Assembly (NCBI RefSeq): GCF_900182815.1
Contig: NZ_FXUA01000005.1
Location: forward strand, 62,001-126,000
DNA: 64,000 nt
Reading direction: 5' to 3'
DNA from: Algoriphagus winogradskyi
GTDB taxonomy: Bacteria; Bacteroidota; Bacteroidia; Cytophagales; Cyclobacteriaceae
Shown here in pieces: positions 1-9,249 of this stretch (within the stretch, counting starts at the first letter, position 1; the number at the start of each line of letters is the position of its first letter). A program made the position numbers and the translations under genes. Under the pieces are notes generated by a model that did no database searches, had not been told where the DNA came from, and worked only from the letters and a program-made list of their open reading frames with translations.

Positions 1-133
1 GTGTGCCGCCGCCAGCAGCTCCGCCTCGAAGAGAATTTATTACCACCCAGCCTTCTGCTTCTGATTCGCTGTCGCTCCATTCAAAAGTGATTTCCGGCTG
101 TTTGTTTTCAAATTTTTTAAGTAATTCCTGCAT
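1..133 (-). CDS. Glu/Leu/Phe/Val dehydrogenase, N-terminal fragment
   Basis: Only the first 44 codons lie in the window; the gene runs off the left edge. The start codon is the CAT at 131-133 read on the minus strand. The visible peptide begins MQELLKKFENKQPEI and contains EGWVVINSLRGGAAGGGT. This glycine-rich stretch is typical of the substrate-binding domain near the start of bacterial glutamate/leucine dehydrogenases, which catalyse NAD(P)-dependent oxidative deamination of amino acids. The catalytic lysine and Rossmann domain lie outside the window, so substrate specificity cannot be judged. It lies 71 nt downstream of anmK on the same strand, so the two could be co-transcribed. Confidence 0.7.
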   Translation of the reverse strand, partial: MQELLKKFENKQPEITFEWSDSESEAEGWVVINSLRGGAAGGGT

Positions 134-204
134 GTGATTTGGGTTTATATCAAGGCAAAAATAGAAAAATAAACCAGTGTTGTCCTATGAAGTCTGACGG
201 GCGG

Positions 205-1278
205 TTAACCATAAATTACTCCTCCGCAAGAGTCAGTTATTGCTCCAGTGACAGAACCCAAGCAGTTGTTTTCATTGCGGAGACGCAATACTCCTAAAAA
301 TCCAAAAATCAATGCTTCCTTAAATTCTATAAGTTCTGGCGAAGCAAAAGTATGAACCCATTTATTATCAAGCTGTTTCGCTAGACATTCTATGAAAAAT
401 GAATTATACGCACCTCCCCCAGTAATCAGGACAGAAGGCTGATCAGTATGTTGGTAAAATTTGATGACTTTGGCGATTTGAACTGCATAATGCTCTACAA
501 GAGTTCGCAGAATATCTTTTTCTGAGAGTCCGCTAGAACTTATTAGTGGGATGAAATCATTTTCCAAATCCTCCCTACCCAAAGACTTTGCTTTTGATTT
601 TGAATAATATGGAAGGGAATTCAAAGCCTCAAATAGGGTCATATTCAGACGACCTTCCTTTGCCCACGCTCCATCTTTATCATACTCAGCACCTAATTTT
701 TTTGCCTCAGAATTTAGCAACAGATTAAAAGGGCAAGTATCAAAAGCGATTCGTTTGCCTGAGGTATCCATGCTAATATTTGCTATGCCTCCCAGGTTGA
801 TACAAAAATTGCTAGAGGTGAAAAGCAATCTATCTCCAACGGGAACCAAAGGCGCTCCCTGTCCACCAAGTTGGACATCTTTCATCCTAAAATCATTAAT
901 TACGCGCTGTCCCGAAGCATGATGTAGTGCCCAGCCATTCCCGATTTGTAGACTGAGCTGACTTGATGGCTGGTGAAATACCGTGTGACCGTGAGAGCAA
1001 ACAGCCATGGGTTTAATTTGCTTTTCGTCACAATATTGCTTGACTTTTTCTCCCATCCACTTACCAAAGCTTACATCAAGAAGTGCCAAGTCCAACGCTG
1101 AGAGTTTGTGGCAATTCATGAGCTTAGACCCTAGGTCAGCTGGAAATGGAATCGTTATCGCGTCCAAAATCTCGTAAGACCACTGATGATGAAGTTCATA
1201 GCTACAATAGGCTATATCTAATCCATCTCCGGAAGTACCAGACATCAATCCGATCATGGTGTATTGTGTAGGACTCAT
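205..1278 (-). CDS. anmK: Anhydro-N-acetylmuramic acid kinase AnmK
   Basis: A cytosolic sugar kinase that phosphorylates and opens 1,6-anhydro-MurNAc to MurNAc-6-phosphate during recycling of cell-wall turnover products. The 357-aa length fits the family. The ATP-binding signature GLMSGTSGDGLD is at residues ~10-21. Further family motifs are NLGGIANIS, DTCPFN and ITGGGAYN, placing it in the actin/hexokinase-like ASKHA fold. The ATG at 1278 sits just before the phosphate-binding loop, which leaves little room for another start. A minus-strand TATCTTTG at 1309-1316 could be the -7 box, although I see no good -33 partner. It is divergent from coaX. Confidence 0.95.
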   Translation of the reverse strand: MSPTQYTMIGLMSGTSGDGLDIAYCSYELHHQWSYEILDAITIPFPADLGSKLMNCHKLSALDLALLDVSFGKWMGEKVKQYCDEKQIKPMAVCSHGHTVFHQPSSQLSLQIGNGWALHHASGQRVINDFRMKDVQLGGQGAPLVPVGDRLLFTSSNFCINLGGIANISMDTSGKRIAFDTCPFNLLLNSEAKKLGAEYDKDGAWAKEGRLNMTLFEALNSLPYYSKSKAKSLGREDLENDFIPLISSSGLSEKDILRTLVEHYAVQIAKVIKFYQHTDQPSVLITGGGAYNSFFIECLAKQLDNKWVHTFASPELIEFKEALIFGFLGVLRLRNENNCLGSVTGAITDSCGGVIYG

Positions 1279-1382
1279 GGGTTAAAGTTTGTTAAGTACC
1301 AACTAGCCCAAAGATAATTTAACATGTATAAAAGGCAGTACTTTTTTTGAATGGCTATTTTGCAGACTATTAATTAACCTGC

Positions 1383-2099
1383 ATGACTAATCTCATCATA
1401 GATATCGGTAATACACGAATCAAATCAGCACTCTTTGAAGGGGGAAAGTTGATGGAGGAAGAAGTGTTTGACCTATTGGAAAATGCATTAATCTATTGGG
1501 ATTCAGTGTCATTCGTTCATTGTCTAATCAGTTCTGTTAGGTGGAATCAAGTCGAATTGCAGCAACTAATACCCTTCCAATTTTCATTTTTAAGCCCTGA
1601 AACCAAATTGCCAATTACGAATGCATACGGAACTCCGGCAAGCTTAGGCTTAGACAGAATAGCTGGAGCAATAGGAGCATGGGCAATGCGGGGTAAAGGA
1701 CCTGTTCTCGCAATAGACTTAGGAACTTGTATTACTTTTGATCTTATCGATGAAAGAAACTCGTATCTGGGTGGAGCCATCAGTCCTGGTCTCGGGATGC
1801 GTGCCAGAGCCATGAAGGATCAAACAGCGAGATTGCCCTTAGTTGATCTTAAATATAAGCCTAGTGAATTAATCGGCGACAATACCATATCCTGTATGCA
1901 AATCGGAGTTTGGTACGGAGTTGAGTTTGAAATACGAGGGCAAATAGAAGCTTACACTAAAAAATTTCCAGAAATTGAGGTCTTTGTTAGCGGTGGAGAC
2001 GCCCAATCTTTTGATTCATTGGCAAAAGACCTCATATTTGTAGTCCCAAATTTGGTCCTATACGGATTGAATTCTATTCTAAACCACAATGTTGAGTAA
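1383..2099 (+). CDS. coaX: Type III pantothenate kinase CoaX
   Basis: Catalyses the first step of coenzyme A synthesis, ATP-dependent phosphorylation of pantothenate. The N-terminal phosphate loop reads IIDIGNTRIKSALF. The substrate region GLDRIAGAIGA is at ~residues 93-103, followed by AIDLGTCITFDLID and GGAISPGLGMRARAM. All are hallmarks of the CoaX family, and 238 aa is close to the usual ~250. Its stop codon overlaps the start of the next gene by 11 nt, indicating translational coupling with the outer-membrane protein downstream. This pairing is common in Cytophagales. Confidence 0.95.
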   Translation: MTNLIIDIGNTRIKSALFEGGKLMEEEVFDLLENALIYWDSVSFVHCLISSVRWNQVELQQLIPFQFSFLSPETKLPITNAYGTPASLGLDRIAGAIGAWAMRGKGPVLAIDLGTCITFDLIDERNSYLGGAISPGLGMRARAMKDQTARLPLVDLKYKPSELIGDNTISCMQIGVWYGVEFEIRGQIEAYTKKFPEIEVFVSGGDAQSFDSLAKDLIFVVPNLVLYGLNSILNHNVE

Positions 2100-3372
2100 A
2101 ATCAAATTGCAATTGCTGGGTGTACTATGCACCCTTTTCTTATTTACAGAAGCACAGGCTCAGTCCAGTGCGTCTACTTATAGTGCGCTAGGTATCGGTG
2201 AATTTAACTATTCAGGTCTTACCAATAATCAAGCAATGGGGGGACTTGGCATAAGTTACGGTACTCCATGGAATCCGAACACAGTAAACCCAGCTCTTTC
2301 TACCAAAAATACAATTTTCAATTTCGAAGCGGCGCTGAATTACAAAAGGATCGCTGCTGACAACGGTTCGGAAACCTCTGATGTAGATGGAGGTGGACTG
2401 TCATATATTGCTTTTTCACTCCCAGTGAAAGTAAACAAGTTTACAGTTGGCTTAGGCTTAAATCAAATCACCAGTGTGAACTACCGATTACTGATAGAAA
2501 GTACTGTTGCAAATTCAGATGTGAGAGCTCTGAATTCTATTGAAGGTGATGGTGGTATTTCTGAGGCTTACTTAAGTTTAGGGATGGTGGTTGCAAAGAA
2601 TTTGAGTCTTGGCTTGCAAGGATCATATCTTTTTGGGTCAACAATTCGCACGGATCAATTGGCACTTTTTAGTGATGAAGGAGTTCCGGTCGGGAATGTC
2701 ACAGAATATTATGAAAGATTAACAGTTAGCGATGTGGGTATCAAAGCGGGTGCATATTACTTCATTCCTTTGAACACAAAGAGCAGATTACATTTGGGTG
2801 CCATTTATCAGCATTTAGGAGATGTTAATGGAAAAGCCTTTGCCAAGCTCGCTGCATTTGGCCAAGCTAGCGATCCGGATTCGGATGGAGACTTGATTGC
2901 TAACGACGAGCCGGGAAGCATTTATATCCCTAATCGCTACGGATTCGGGGTTTCTTATGAGAAAAACAACAAATTTGTAATCGGATTGGAAGGACAATAT
3001 CAGGACTTTAAAAAGTTTAGATCTTTGCTGGATGATCCTCTGAGATTACAGGAAGCAATTAAGGTAGGCTTGGGATTCCAGTTTACACCTGATTATCTTA
3101 ACGTAGATAATGCATTGAAAAGAGGTTCTTATCGAGTCGGTTTGGAATACCAACAGACTCCATATTATTTGAACGAGACAAATATTAATGACCTTGGCAT
3201 TAACTTTGGAGCTTCACTTCCTGTAAATCAACTTTCGTTATTGAATTTCGCAGTGAAGGTAGGTCAGCGGGGAACCACTGATAATGGCCTGATCAAAGAG
3301 AGTTATGTGAACTTAACCTTAGGTTTATCCTTGAACGATAACAGTTGGTTCTTCAAACGAGTATTTGACTAA
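2089..3372 (+). CDS. Predicted outer-membrane beta-barrel protein
   Basis: A 427-aa protein with a clear signal peptide (MLSKIKLQLLGVLCTLFLF, cut after AQAQ, ~residue 25). The rest alternates hydrophobic and polar residues and is rich in Gly, Tyr and Asn, as expected of a beta-barrel. The early motif YSALGIGEFNYSGLTNNQAM resembles conserved Bacteroidota outer-membrane proteins of unknown function encoded beside coaX. It ends SWFFKRVFD, with an aromatic near-terminal residue as in many barrels. A calcium-like stretch, DPDSDGDLIANDEPG, lies near residues 262-276. I cannot assign a substrate; it may be a FadL-like or assembly-associated porin. Confidence 0.7.
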   Translation: MLSKIKLQLLGVLCTLFLFTEAQAQSSASTYSALGIGEFNYSGLTNNQAMGGLGISYGTPWNPNTVNPALSTKNTIFNFEAALNYKRIAADNGSETSDVDGGGLSYIAFSLPVKVNKFTVGLGLNQITSVNYRLLIESTVANSDVRALNSIEGDGGISEAYLSLGMVVAKNLSLGLQGSYLFGSTIRTDQLALFSDEGVPVGNVTEYYERLTVSDVGIKAGAYYFIPLNTKSRLHLGAIYQHLGDVNGKAFAKLAAFGQASDPDSDGDLIANDEPGSIYIPNRYGFGVSYEKNNKFVIGLEGQYQDFKKFRSLLDDPLRLQEAIKVGLGFQFTPDYLNVDNALKRGSYRVGLEYQQTPYYLNETNINDLGINFGASLPVNQLSLLNFAVKVGQRGTTDNGLIKESYVNLTLGLSLNDNSWFFKRVFD

Positions 3373-3460
3373 TTAATTAACCAAACCATTCAATCAAAAT
3401 GGTTAAATCCTGAACCTCGGATTTAGACATGAAGATTAAATTGTGCCGAATTAAACCATT

Positions 3461-4768
3461 ATGAAAATGAAAATTAAATCTACAATCCTAGGGCTTACTG
3501 CCCTGCTTCTGGCCGGAATGGTCCAAGCTCAAGAAGGGTGGAATTTTCCGTCTGACCCAGCTCAAGAAGCAAAAGCAAGAGAATTAAACGCAGCCTACAC
3601 TGATTATATGAATTCTGATCAGGTAATAGAAGCTACGCATCCACTGCACTGGTTGCTAGTTAATGTACCTGAGCTGAATGAGTCAATCTATCAGAATGGT
3701 ATCAAAATTTATGATGAAGCATCGAAGATTACAACTGATGAGGCTCAGAAGAGAATTTACCAAGATTCTGTAATTACTCTTTTTAATAAAAGAGGTGAAA
3801 TCTACGATAATGAGAAAAACTGGATAGAGAATAAAGCTTATTATGGCTATCAGTACTATAAAGGCGACAAAGATATGTTGGCTGGACCAATTGCTGATTT
3901 TGAAAAGGCAATGGAACTGAACGGTACTATCAACTATCAATTGACTGCTGCATATTTTGATTTAGTCTACAGAAACTATGCTTATCACCAAGCTTATACA
4001 GGTGAGGAGATTCTAGCTATTCATGACAAAATCAATAAAATGTTGGATGAAGCTGCTGCAGAAGGAACAGACGTTTCCAGTCAAAAGTCTACACTTGAGA
4101 CATTATTAGTGGCTATGGAGTTGATCGATTGTGACTTCATCGAAAATACGTTGGGTCCAAAATTGATAGCTGATCCAACTAACGAAGTTCTTGCTGACCA
4201 AATTTTCAAGTATTCTGTACAGTATAAATGCTTTAATACTAATGCCTTCCTACAGGCATTAGAGATCAAGCATGCGAAAGAGCCTTCATTCTCTACTTCT
4301 CAAGTCATTGCGATGAGATATATGCAGGAAGATAATGCTGCTAAGGCAGAAGAAATGTGGAGTCAAGCATTGACCCTTGCTGAGAATGATACTCAGAAAG
4401 CAGAAGCTCAATTTGAATTAGCAAAAATCTACCTGAAGCAAGGCAAAAAGTCTGCTGCAAGAACTGCAGCAAGAGAAGCTGCTAATCTAGATTCATCTAG
4501 AACTTCAGACGTCTATACAATGATAGCTGGCATGTATATGAACTCTTTCAATGATTGTAAAGCAGGTAATAGCCGTGTGAAAGATTATTCAATCTATATC
4601 GCTGCTTATAATGCTTACCAAAGAGCGGGTGATTCTTCCGGAATGGCGAATGCTAGATCTAGATTCCCTTCTAAAGAAGAGTTGTTTACTGAAGGAATGC
4701 AGGCTGGTCAAACAATCAGCACTGGCTGTTGGATTGGTGAGACTGTCACATTAGCTACAAGAGATTAA
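3461..4768 (+). CDS. Exported tetratricopeptide-repeat protein
   Basis: A 435-aa protein with a signal peptide (MKMKIKSTILGLTALLLAGM, cleaved after VQAQ). The remainder is helical. TPR-like units are clearest at ~280-350, where AKAEEMWSQALTLAEND is followed by KAEAQFELAKIYLKQGKK and SAARTAAREAANLDSS. TPR proteins act as protein-binding scaffolds, so a periplasmic partner is likely. The gene sits in the cluster with the upstream barrel protein and downstream lptC, which suggests a role in envelope biogenesis. It ends before a strong terminator hairpin. Confidence 0.75.
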   Translation: MKMKIKSTILGLTALLLAGMVQAQEGWNFPSDPAQEAKARELNAAYTDYMNSDQVIEATHPLHWLLVNVPELNESIYQNGIKIYDEASKITTDEAQKRIYQDSVITLFNKRGEIYDNEKNWIENKAYYGYQYYKGDKDMLAGPIADFEKAMELNGTINYQLTAAYFDLVYRNYAYHQAYTGEEILAIHDKINKMLDEAAAEGTDVSSQKSTLETLLVAMELIDCDFIENTLGPKLIADPTNEVLADQIFKYSVQYKCFNTNAFLQALEIKHAKEPSFSTSQVIAMRYMQEDNAAKAEEMWSQALTLAENDTQKAEAQFELAKIYLKQGKKSAARTAAREAANLDSSRTSDVYTMIAGMYMNSFNDCKAGNSRVKDYSIYIAAYNAYQRAGDSSGMANARSRFPSKEELFTEGMQAGQTISTGCWIGETVTLATRD

Positions 4769-4783
4769 TATAAGAATAGAGAT

Positions 4784-4812
4784 AAAAAGGCAGTCTTCGG
4801 GCTGCCTTTTTT
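4784..4812 (+). terminator. Intrinsic terminator with UUCG tetraloop
   Basis: A stem formed by AAAAAGGCAGTC and its complement closes on a C(TTCG)G loop, an exceptionally stable tetraloop, and ends in a T-run. It lies 16 nt after the TPR gene stop and separates that operon from lptC. The A-run on the left arm could make it partly bidirectional. Confidence 0.9.
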
Positions 4813-4839
4813 CATTTATACACTAAAGCAAATTTCAAG

Positions 4840-4847
4840 TATCTTTG
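4840..4847 (+). promoter_or_regulatory. -7 box in front of lptC
   Basis: TATCTTTG exactly matches the Bacteroidota -7 consensus TAnnTTTG. A weak -33 element (TTTA, 4815-4818) lies 21 nt upstream. Only four bases separate the box from the GTG start at 4852, so transcription would begin at or next to the start codon (leaderless mRNA). It follows directly after a terminator, where a new promoter is expected. Confidence 0.5.
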
Positions 4848-4851
4848 AGCC

Positions 4852-5394
4852 GTGAAATCCAGACTAATTTTCTTCTTTATTTGTGTACTTTCTATTACTA
4901 GCTCCTGCAGAGAGGATGTAGATGCATCTCTTTTACAGGAATATGAAGGTCCCATGAACATGAGTACTAATTTTCACTTGACACAGAGTGATTCAGCTAT
5001 CGTTCGTTCTGAAATTAGAGCACCTAAGCAGTTGGAATTCGCGAATGGAAATATGGAGTTTCCTGATGGAATAGAAATTCAGATTTTTGAGAAAGATGGT
5101 CAATTGAGTACGACCTTGACTGCTGATCGAGGGTACTTATTTAAGCAGGAAAATATCTTCAAAGGTGAAGGAGACGTACAAGTTCACAACTTAGCTAAGG
5201 ACCAAAAATTGCAGTCAGAAGAGCTTTTTTGGGAGCCAAACAAGAAAAAGATATACACTGAGAAATTTGTTAGGGTACAGGAGCGTAATACCTTTTTCTT
5301 TGGAACTGCATTGGAATCCGATGAGACTTTTACAAATTATTCCTTGAAAGATATCAGGGAAAGCAAGTTGGAATTGACCGACGATGGGCTTTAA
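4852..5394 (+). CDS. lptC: LPS export protein LptC (lipoprotein form)
   Basis: A 180-aa protein with a lipoprotein-like N-terminus: a hydrophobic run FFFICVLSI followed by TSSC, with the candidate lipidated Cys at residue 19. The body has LptC/LptA-like beta-strand content, including FPDGIEIQIFEKDGQLSTTL, TADRGYLF, GEGDVQVHN and SEELFWEPNKKKIYT. LptC is the periplasmic part of the LPS transport bridge and receives LPS from the LptBFG ABC transporter. The Bacteroidota version often has a lipobox in place of the Proteobacterial transmembrane helix. The start is GTG; no in-frame ATG lies nearby. Confidence 0.85.
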   Translation: MKSRLIFFFICVLSITSSCREDVDASLLQEYEGPMNMSTNFHLTQSDSAIVRSEIRAPKQLEFANGNMEFPDGIEIQIFEKDGQLSTTLTADRGYLFKQENIFKGEGDVQVHNLAKDQKLQSEELFWEPNKKKIYTEKFVRVQERNTFFFGTALESDETFTNYSLKDIRESKLELTDDGL

Positions 5395-5471
5395 ATGAAT
5401 TCTTTAGAAAGAAATTTCCTAGTAAATAAAACTGAACTTTGCTCCTTCAGTTTTCTTCAATACTATTCAAC

Positions 5472-5681
5472 ATGAAATTACTTGACGCATTAATATTATC
5501 GCTTTCGCTTGCACTGATGATTGTTGGCATCCACCAGACTATTACCCAAGGAGTAGGTGCATCGTATGCAATTTTTATGTTTGCGGTAGCCTTATTATTT
5601 TGGTTTCAGTACCGCAAAATGCAAAAACCCGATGAGCCTCCTACCTCTAAGAAAAAGACCAAACCCCGCAAAAAGCGCTAA
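5472..5681 (+). CDS. Small two-helix membrane protein
   Basis: About 69 aa from the ATG at 5472. An upstream ATG at 5439 would add 11 residues (MLLQFSSILFN) but is less plausible for a small membrane protein. Two transmembrane segments are evident (LLDALILSLSLALMIVGI and ASYAIFMFAVALLFWFQY). They are followed by a strongly basic tail, KKKTKPRKKR, that should stay in the cytoplasm. Small proteins of this type are found between lptC and the CBS-domain gene in related genomes. The stop is 2 nt from the next start, so it is co-translated with the CNNM/CBS protein. Function unknown. Confidence 0.75.
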   Translation: MKLLDALILSLSLALMIVGIHQTITQGVGASYAIFMFAVALLFWFQYRKMQKPDEPPTSKKKTKPRKKR

Positions 5682-5683
5682 GC

Positions 5684-6964
5684 ATGGAAATTAGTTATTA
5701 TTTGATTTATGTGATTATCACGCTTGCGATGTCTGCCTTTTTTTCAGGAATGGAAATCGCGTTTATCTCAGCGAATAAGCTTCAGATAGAACTTCAAAAT
5801 AAGCAAGGAGATCTCACGGGTAAGATCTTGAGCGTATTTGTACAGCGTCCTGGGCAGTTCATCGGCACTACCCTGATGGGCAACACCATCATGTTGGTGC
5901 TCTATGGTATTTTCATGGCTTACTTGATGGAAGATCCGTTGAAAAATTTGTTAGATGGCTATGCTAACGATGCCATAATACTTATGCTGCAGACAGTGAT
6001 CTCTACCATAGTTGTCCTCATCACTGCTGAGTTTTTGCCAAAAAGTCTTTTCATGCTGAATCCAAATAGCATGTTGAACTTTTTTTCACTGCCATTTTGG
6101 GTCATTTATATTCTGTTTTACCCTGTGGTATGGGCTGTGGTAGGCCTTTCCAGGTTTTTTATTACCAAAATTCTGAGATTAGAATACAGTGAAGACAAGC
6201 CTGTTTTTACGGTTACAGATCTCAATAGCTTTGTCCAAAATCATATTCATAAAGGAAAAGAGGAAGGACATGTGGAGATAGATACCAAGATTTTTGATAA
6301 TGCGGTGGAATTCAAAACTGTACGAGTACGGGAATGTATGGTTCCACGTACAGATATCGTATCTGTGGAAGTAGATGATGCAATCGAGGAATTGAAGCAG
6401 GTATTTGAGGAAAGTGGACATTCTAAAGTCATCGTCTATCGGGAATCTATCGATGATGTGATTGGCTATTGCCACCAATTGGAGCTTTTCAAAAAGCCTA
6501 AAACCATTGAAGAAATCCTGACTCCTATCATTATTGCTCCAGAATCCGCCTTGGCTAATGAGTTACTCATACAGTTTATTCAAGAGAGAAAAAGCTTGGC
6601 TTTGGTAGTAGATGAGTTTGGAGGCACTTCAGGGATAGTTTCTATGGAAGATATTATTGAAGAGATTTTTGGGGAAATCGAGGATGAGTATGACTCAGAT
6701 GATTTGATTGAGCAGAAAATTTCAGATCAGGAATATTTGCTTAGTGCACGCCATGAAATTGACTATCTCAATGATAAATATGGGTGGGAATTGCCGATAG
6801 GAGACTTTGAGACCCTATCCGGCCTGATTCTTTCGCTTACAGAGAACCTTCCAAAGAAAGGGGAATCTGTAACTTTTGAAGCGTATAATTTCACGGTGGT
6901 GACTAAGCAAGAGCATAGAATAGAGACGGTTCGCCTCAAAATAAATAGCTCTGGAATTTTCTAG
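5684..6964 (+). CDS. CNNM/CBS-domain membrane protein (CorC/HlyC family)
   Basis: A 426-aa inner-membrane protein. Residues 1-~170 form a CNNM (DUF21) domain with four hydrophobic segments and the signature SAFFSGMEIAFISANKLQIE. Two CBS domains follow at ~210-335 (MVPRTDIVSVEVDDAIEEL; VVDEFGGTSGIVSMEDIIEE). The C-terminal CorC_HlyC module spans ~345-425 (YGWELPIGDFETLSGLIL). Family members are linked to magnesium/cobalt efflux and are often annotated as hemolysins; toxin activity is not implied. CBS pairs commonly sense Mg-ATP. It is the last gene of the lptC operon and is 84 nt from the PPIase gene. Confidence 0.9.
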   Translation: MEISYYLIYVIITLAMSAFFSGMEIAFISANKLQIELQNKQGDLTGKILSVFVQRPGQFIGTTLMGNTIMLVLYGIFMAYLMEDPLKNLLDGYANDAIILMLQTVISTIVVLITAEFLPKSLFMLNPNSMLNFFSLPFWVIYILFYPVVWAVVGLSRFFITKILRLEYSEDKPVFTVTDLNSFVQNHIHKGKEEGHVEIDTKIFDNAVEFKTVRVRECMVPRTDIVSVEVDDAIEELKQVFEESGHSKVIVYRESIDDVIGYCHQLELFKKPKTIEEILTPIIIAPESALANELLIQFIQERKSLALVVDEFGGTSGIVSMEDIIEEIFGEIEDEYDSDDLIEQKISDQEYLLSARHEIDYLNDKYGWELPIGDFETLSGLILSLTENLPKKGESVTFEAYNFTVVTKQEHRIETVRLKINSSGIF

Positions 6965-7048
6965 TTAAGAGTTTGATTCAGAATATATTTTGAATTTCGT
7001 TAGTAATGCTCTTATTTTGCGACTCTCTAAAAAAGCGTAGTAACAATA

Positions 7049-9160
7049 ATGGCGTTAATTAAACAAATTAGACAACGAACTGGTCTGATGATCGGCGTAA
7101 TTGCCGGCGGATTGATTTTATTCCTCCTAGGAGGAGATCTATTAAGCCCAAATTCCTCTCTTCTAGGCTCAAGTCAGAACATAGTGGGTGAGATTGCTGG
7201 TGAAGATATTACTTACGAAGAGTATATCGCCCGCGTGGAAGAATTTAAAATTGCTAATCAGCAGCGTACTGGAAGAGTTCCTTCTGAAGTAGAATTGTAT
7301 TCTATCAGAGAGCAAGCTTGGCAGTCTATGATTGTGGAGCGCGTGTTCAAAGAAGAATATGAGAAATTAGGCTTGACTATTTCTGATGCTGAATTAGTTG
7401 ATATGGTTCAGGGAAAAAACATCGTTCCGGAATTGCGTCAGCAATTGGTAAATCCGCAGACAGGTCAGTTTGACAAAAGTCAATTGGTGGCTTTCCTACA
7501 ATCTTTGGAAACAGCAGATCCTGCGCAGCAGGCTTATTGGAATCAACAAGAGCGGCTTTTTGCTGACTCAAGATTGAGAATCAAATATGACAATATGCTC
7601 GCTACTTCTGAGTTTGCAACTGAAGCTGAGGCTAAAGAAGAATACAAAGCAGCGAACACTATTGCAGACGCTTCTATTCTTTTCGTTCCTTTCTATGCAG
7701 TTCCTGATGCAGATATTACGGTTTCTGAAAGTGAAATGCAGGCATATTTGACTAAGAATAAAAGCAAGTTTAACGCTGGAAATGCAGCTAGCATCGAGTA
7801 TGTAACATTTAGCATTCAGCCAAGTGGAACTGATTCAGCAGAAGTTATTTCTCAGATTCAAGAATTGACTGAGGAGTTAAAAACTACCGAGAACGATTCG
7901 CTTTTCGCGTTGAGAAACTCTGAAGGACAAATGCCATTTTTGACGGTAAGACCAGGTGATGAGCTTCCAATCAATTTGACTAATAACGTTTCTGATATTC
8001 AAGCAGGCCAGACCTATGGTCCGTTTATCACTGCTAACTCCACTTACGTTTCCTATAAGATCTCTGATCAATACGAAGGAACCCCAAGATTGAGAGCGTC
8101 CCATATCCTATTCAGTACAGAAGGAATGGACGATACGTCCAAAGCCGCTGTGGAGGCACAAGCTCAAACAGTTCTTTCACAGCTGAAATCCGATGGAAAC
8201 TTTGAAGTTGCTGCTAGACAATACGGGCAGGATGGAACCGCTCAGACTGGCGGAGACCTAGGATGGTTTGCGAAGGCTGATTTTGTGACTGAATTTGCTG
8301 ATGCTGCCTATGCTGCAAAAGCTCCTGGTATTCTTCCGAACCTAGTAGAGACAGAATACGGCTACCACATCATCAAGGTGACTGAAATGCCTAAGACTAC
8401 TTATACCAAAGTGGCCACAGTAGAATTAGAATTGGTAGCTAGTGATGCCACTAGAAACGAAGCTTTCAGAAATGCGGATTCCTTTGCTGCGAATGCAGGA
8501 AACAGAAATGAGTTCACAGAAAATGCTACGACTGAAAATTACAGAATTCTACAGGCTAACAATGTAGATGCAAGCGCGAGAAACATTAACAATCTTCAAA
8601 ATGCTAGAGAAGTGATTCGTTGGGCATTTACAGATGGTACTTCTACAGGTGAGGTTTCTGACGTTTTTGAGCTAGACAATGCATACATAGTTGCTACTCT
8701 TGTGAGTAAGAGAGGCGAAGGCGACTTGCAGCTCGCTGATGTAAAAGAACAAGTAGAAGCTCAGGTGAGAAATGAGAAAAAAGCTGAAGCCATCAAAGAA
8801 AAGCTTGCTGGTAAAACTTCATTGGAAGATATGAAAGCCGTATTCCCTGAAGCTGCTTCTCTAAACGAAATTCCTGATTTGAAATTGAGTGCCAATGTAA
8901 TTCCAGGAGTAGGATTTGCTCCACGTGCGATCGGCGCAATCTTCGGGATAGAGCAAGGTAAAATTACCCAACCAATTCGTGAGGATGTAGGTGTGATCGT
9001 AGGTAAACTGAATGCATTGACTCCAGCGGCTGAAATAGGTGACTATTCTGCTTACCAAGGTCAATTGACTCAAAATGCGTCACAACGTACGACATATTCC
9101 GTTATGATGGCTCTGCAAGATCTAGCAGGCGTCAAGGACTATAGATATAAATTCTTTTAA
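7049..9160 (+). CDS. Membrane-anchored peptidyl-prolyl isomerase (PpiD/SurA-like)
   Basis: A 703-aa periplasmic folding factor. One N-terminal transmembrane helix (residues ~13-33) anchors it with the bulk in the periplasm, the PpiD topology. A SurA/PpiD-type chaperone region follows (GEIAGEDITYEEYIARVEEF). The parvulin domain is at ~347-440, running from LRASHILFS through GGDLGWFAKADFV to YGYHIIKVTEM; it catalyses Xaa-Pro cis/trans isomerisation. The C-terminal ~260 residues form a second helical chaperone region. It probably assists outer-membrane protein folding, in keeping with the neighbouring lptC and barrel genes. A strong terminator follows. Confidence 0.93.
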   Translation: MALIKQIRQRTGLMIGVIAGGLILFLLGGDLLSPNSSLLGSSQNIVGEIAGEDITYEEYIARVEEFKIANQQRTGRVPSEVELYSIREQAWQSMIVERVFKEEYEKLGLTISDAELVDMVQGKNIVPELRQQLVNPQTGQFDKSQLVAFLQSLETADPAQQAYWNQQERLFADSRLRIKYDNMLATSEFATEAEAKEEYKAANTIADASILFVPFYAVPDADITVSESEMQAYLTKNKSKFNAGNAASIEYVTFSIQPSGTDSAEVISQIQELTEELKTTENDSLFALRNSEGQMPFLTVRPGDELPINLTNNVSDIQAGQTYGPFITANSTYVSYKISDQYEGTPRLRASHILFSTEGMDDTSKAAVEAQAQTVLSQLKSDGNFEVAARQYGQDGTAQTGGDLGWFAKADFVTEFADAAYAAKAPGILPNLVETEYGYHIIKVTEMPKTTYTKVATVELELVASDATRNEAFRNADSFAANAGNRNEFTENATTENYRILQANNVDASARNINNLQNAREVIRWAFTDGTSTGEVSDVFELDNAYIVATLVSKRGEGDLQLADVKEQVEAQVRNEKKAEAIKEKLAGKTSLEDMKAVFPEAASLNEIPDLKLSANVIPGVGFAPRAIGAIFGIEQGKITQPIREDVGVIVGKLNALTPAAEIGDYSAYQGQLTQNASQRTTYSVMMALQDLAGVKDYRYKFF

Positions 9161-9181
9161 AAAAGAAAGAAACTAGATACG

Positions 9182-9215
9182 GAACCCATGCCATTCAGCA
9201 TGGGTTCTTTGTTTA
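9182..9215 (+). terminator. Intrinsic terminator after the PPIase gene
   Basis: A perfect 10-bp stem (GAACCCATGC at 9182-9191 pairs with GCATGGGTTC at 9198-9207) has a six-base loop and is followed by a T-rich tract. It ends the envelope operon before the DUF493 gene. Confidence 0.92.
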
Positions 9216-9249
9216 TATTCGACACGTAATTTGCCTAGCGCGTACTATT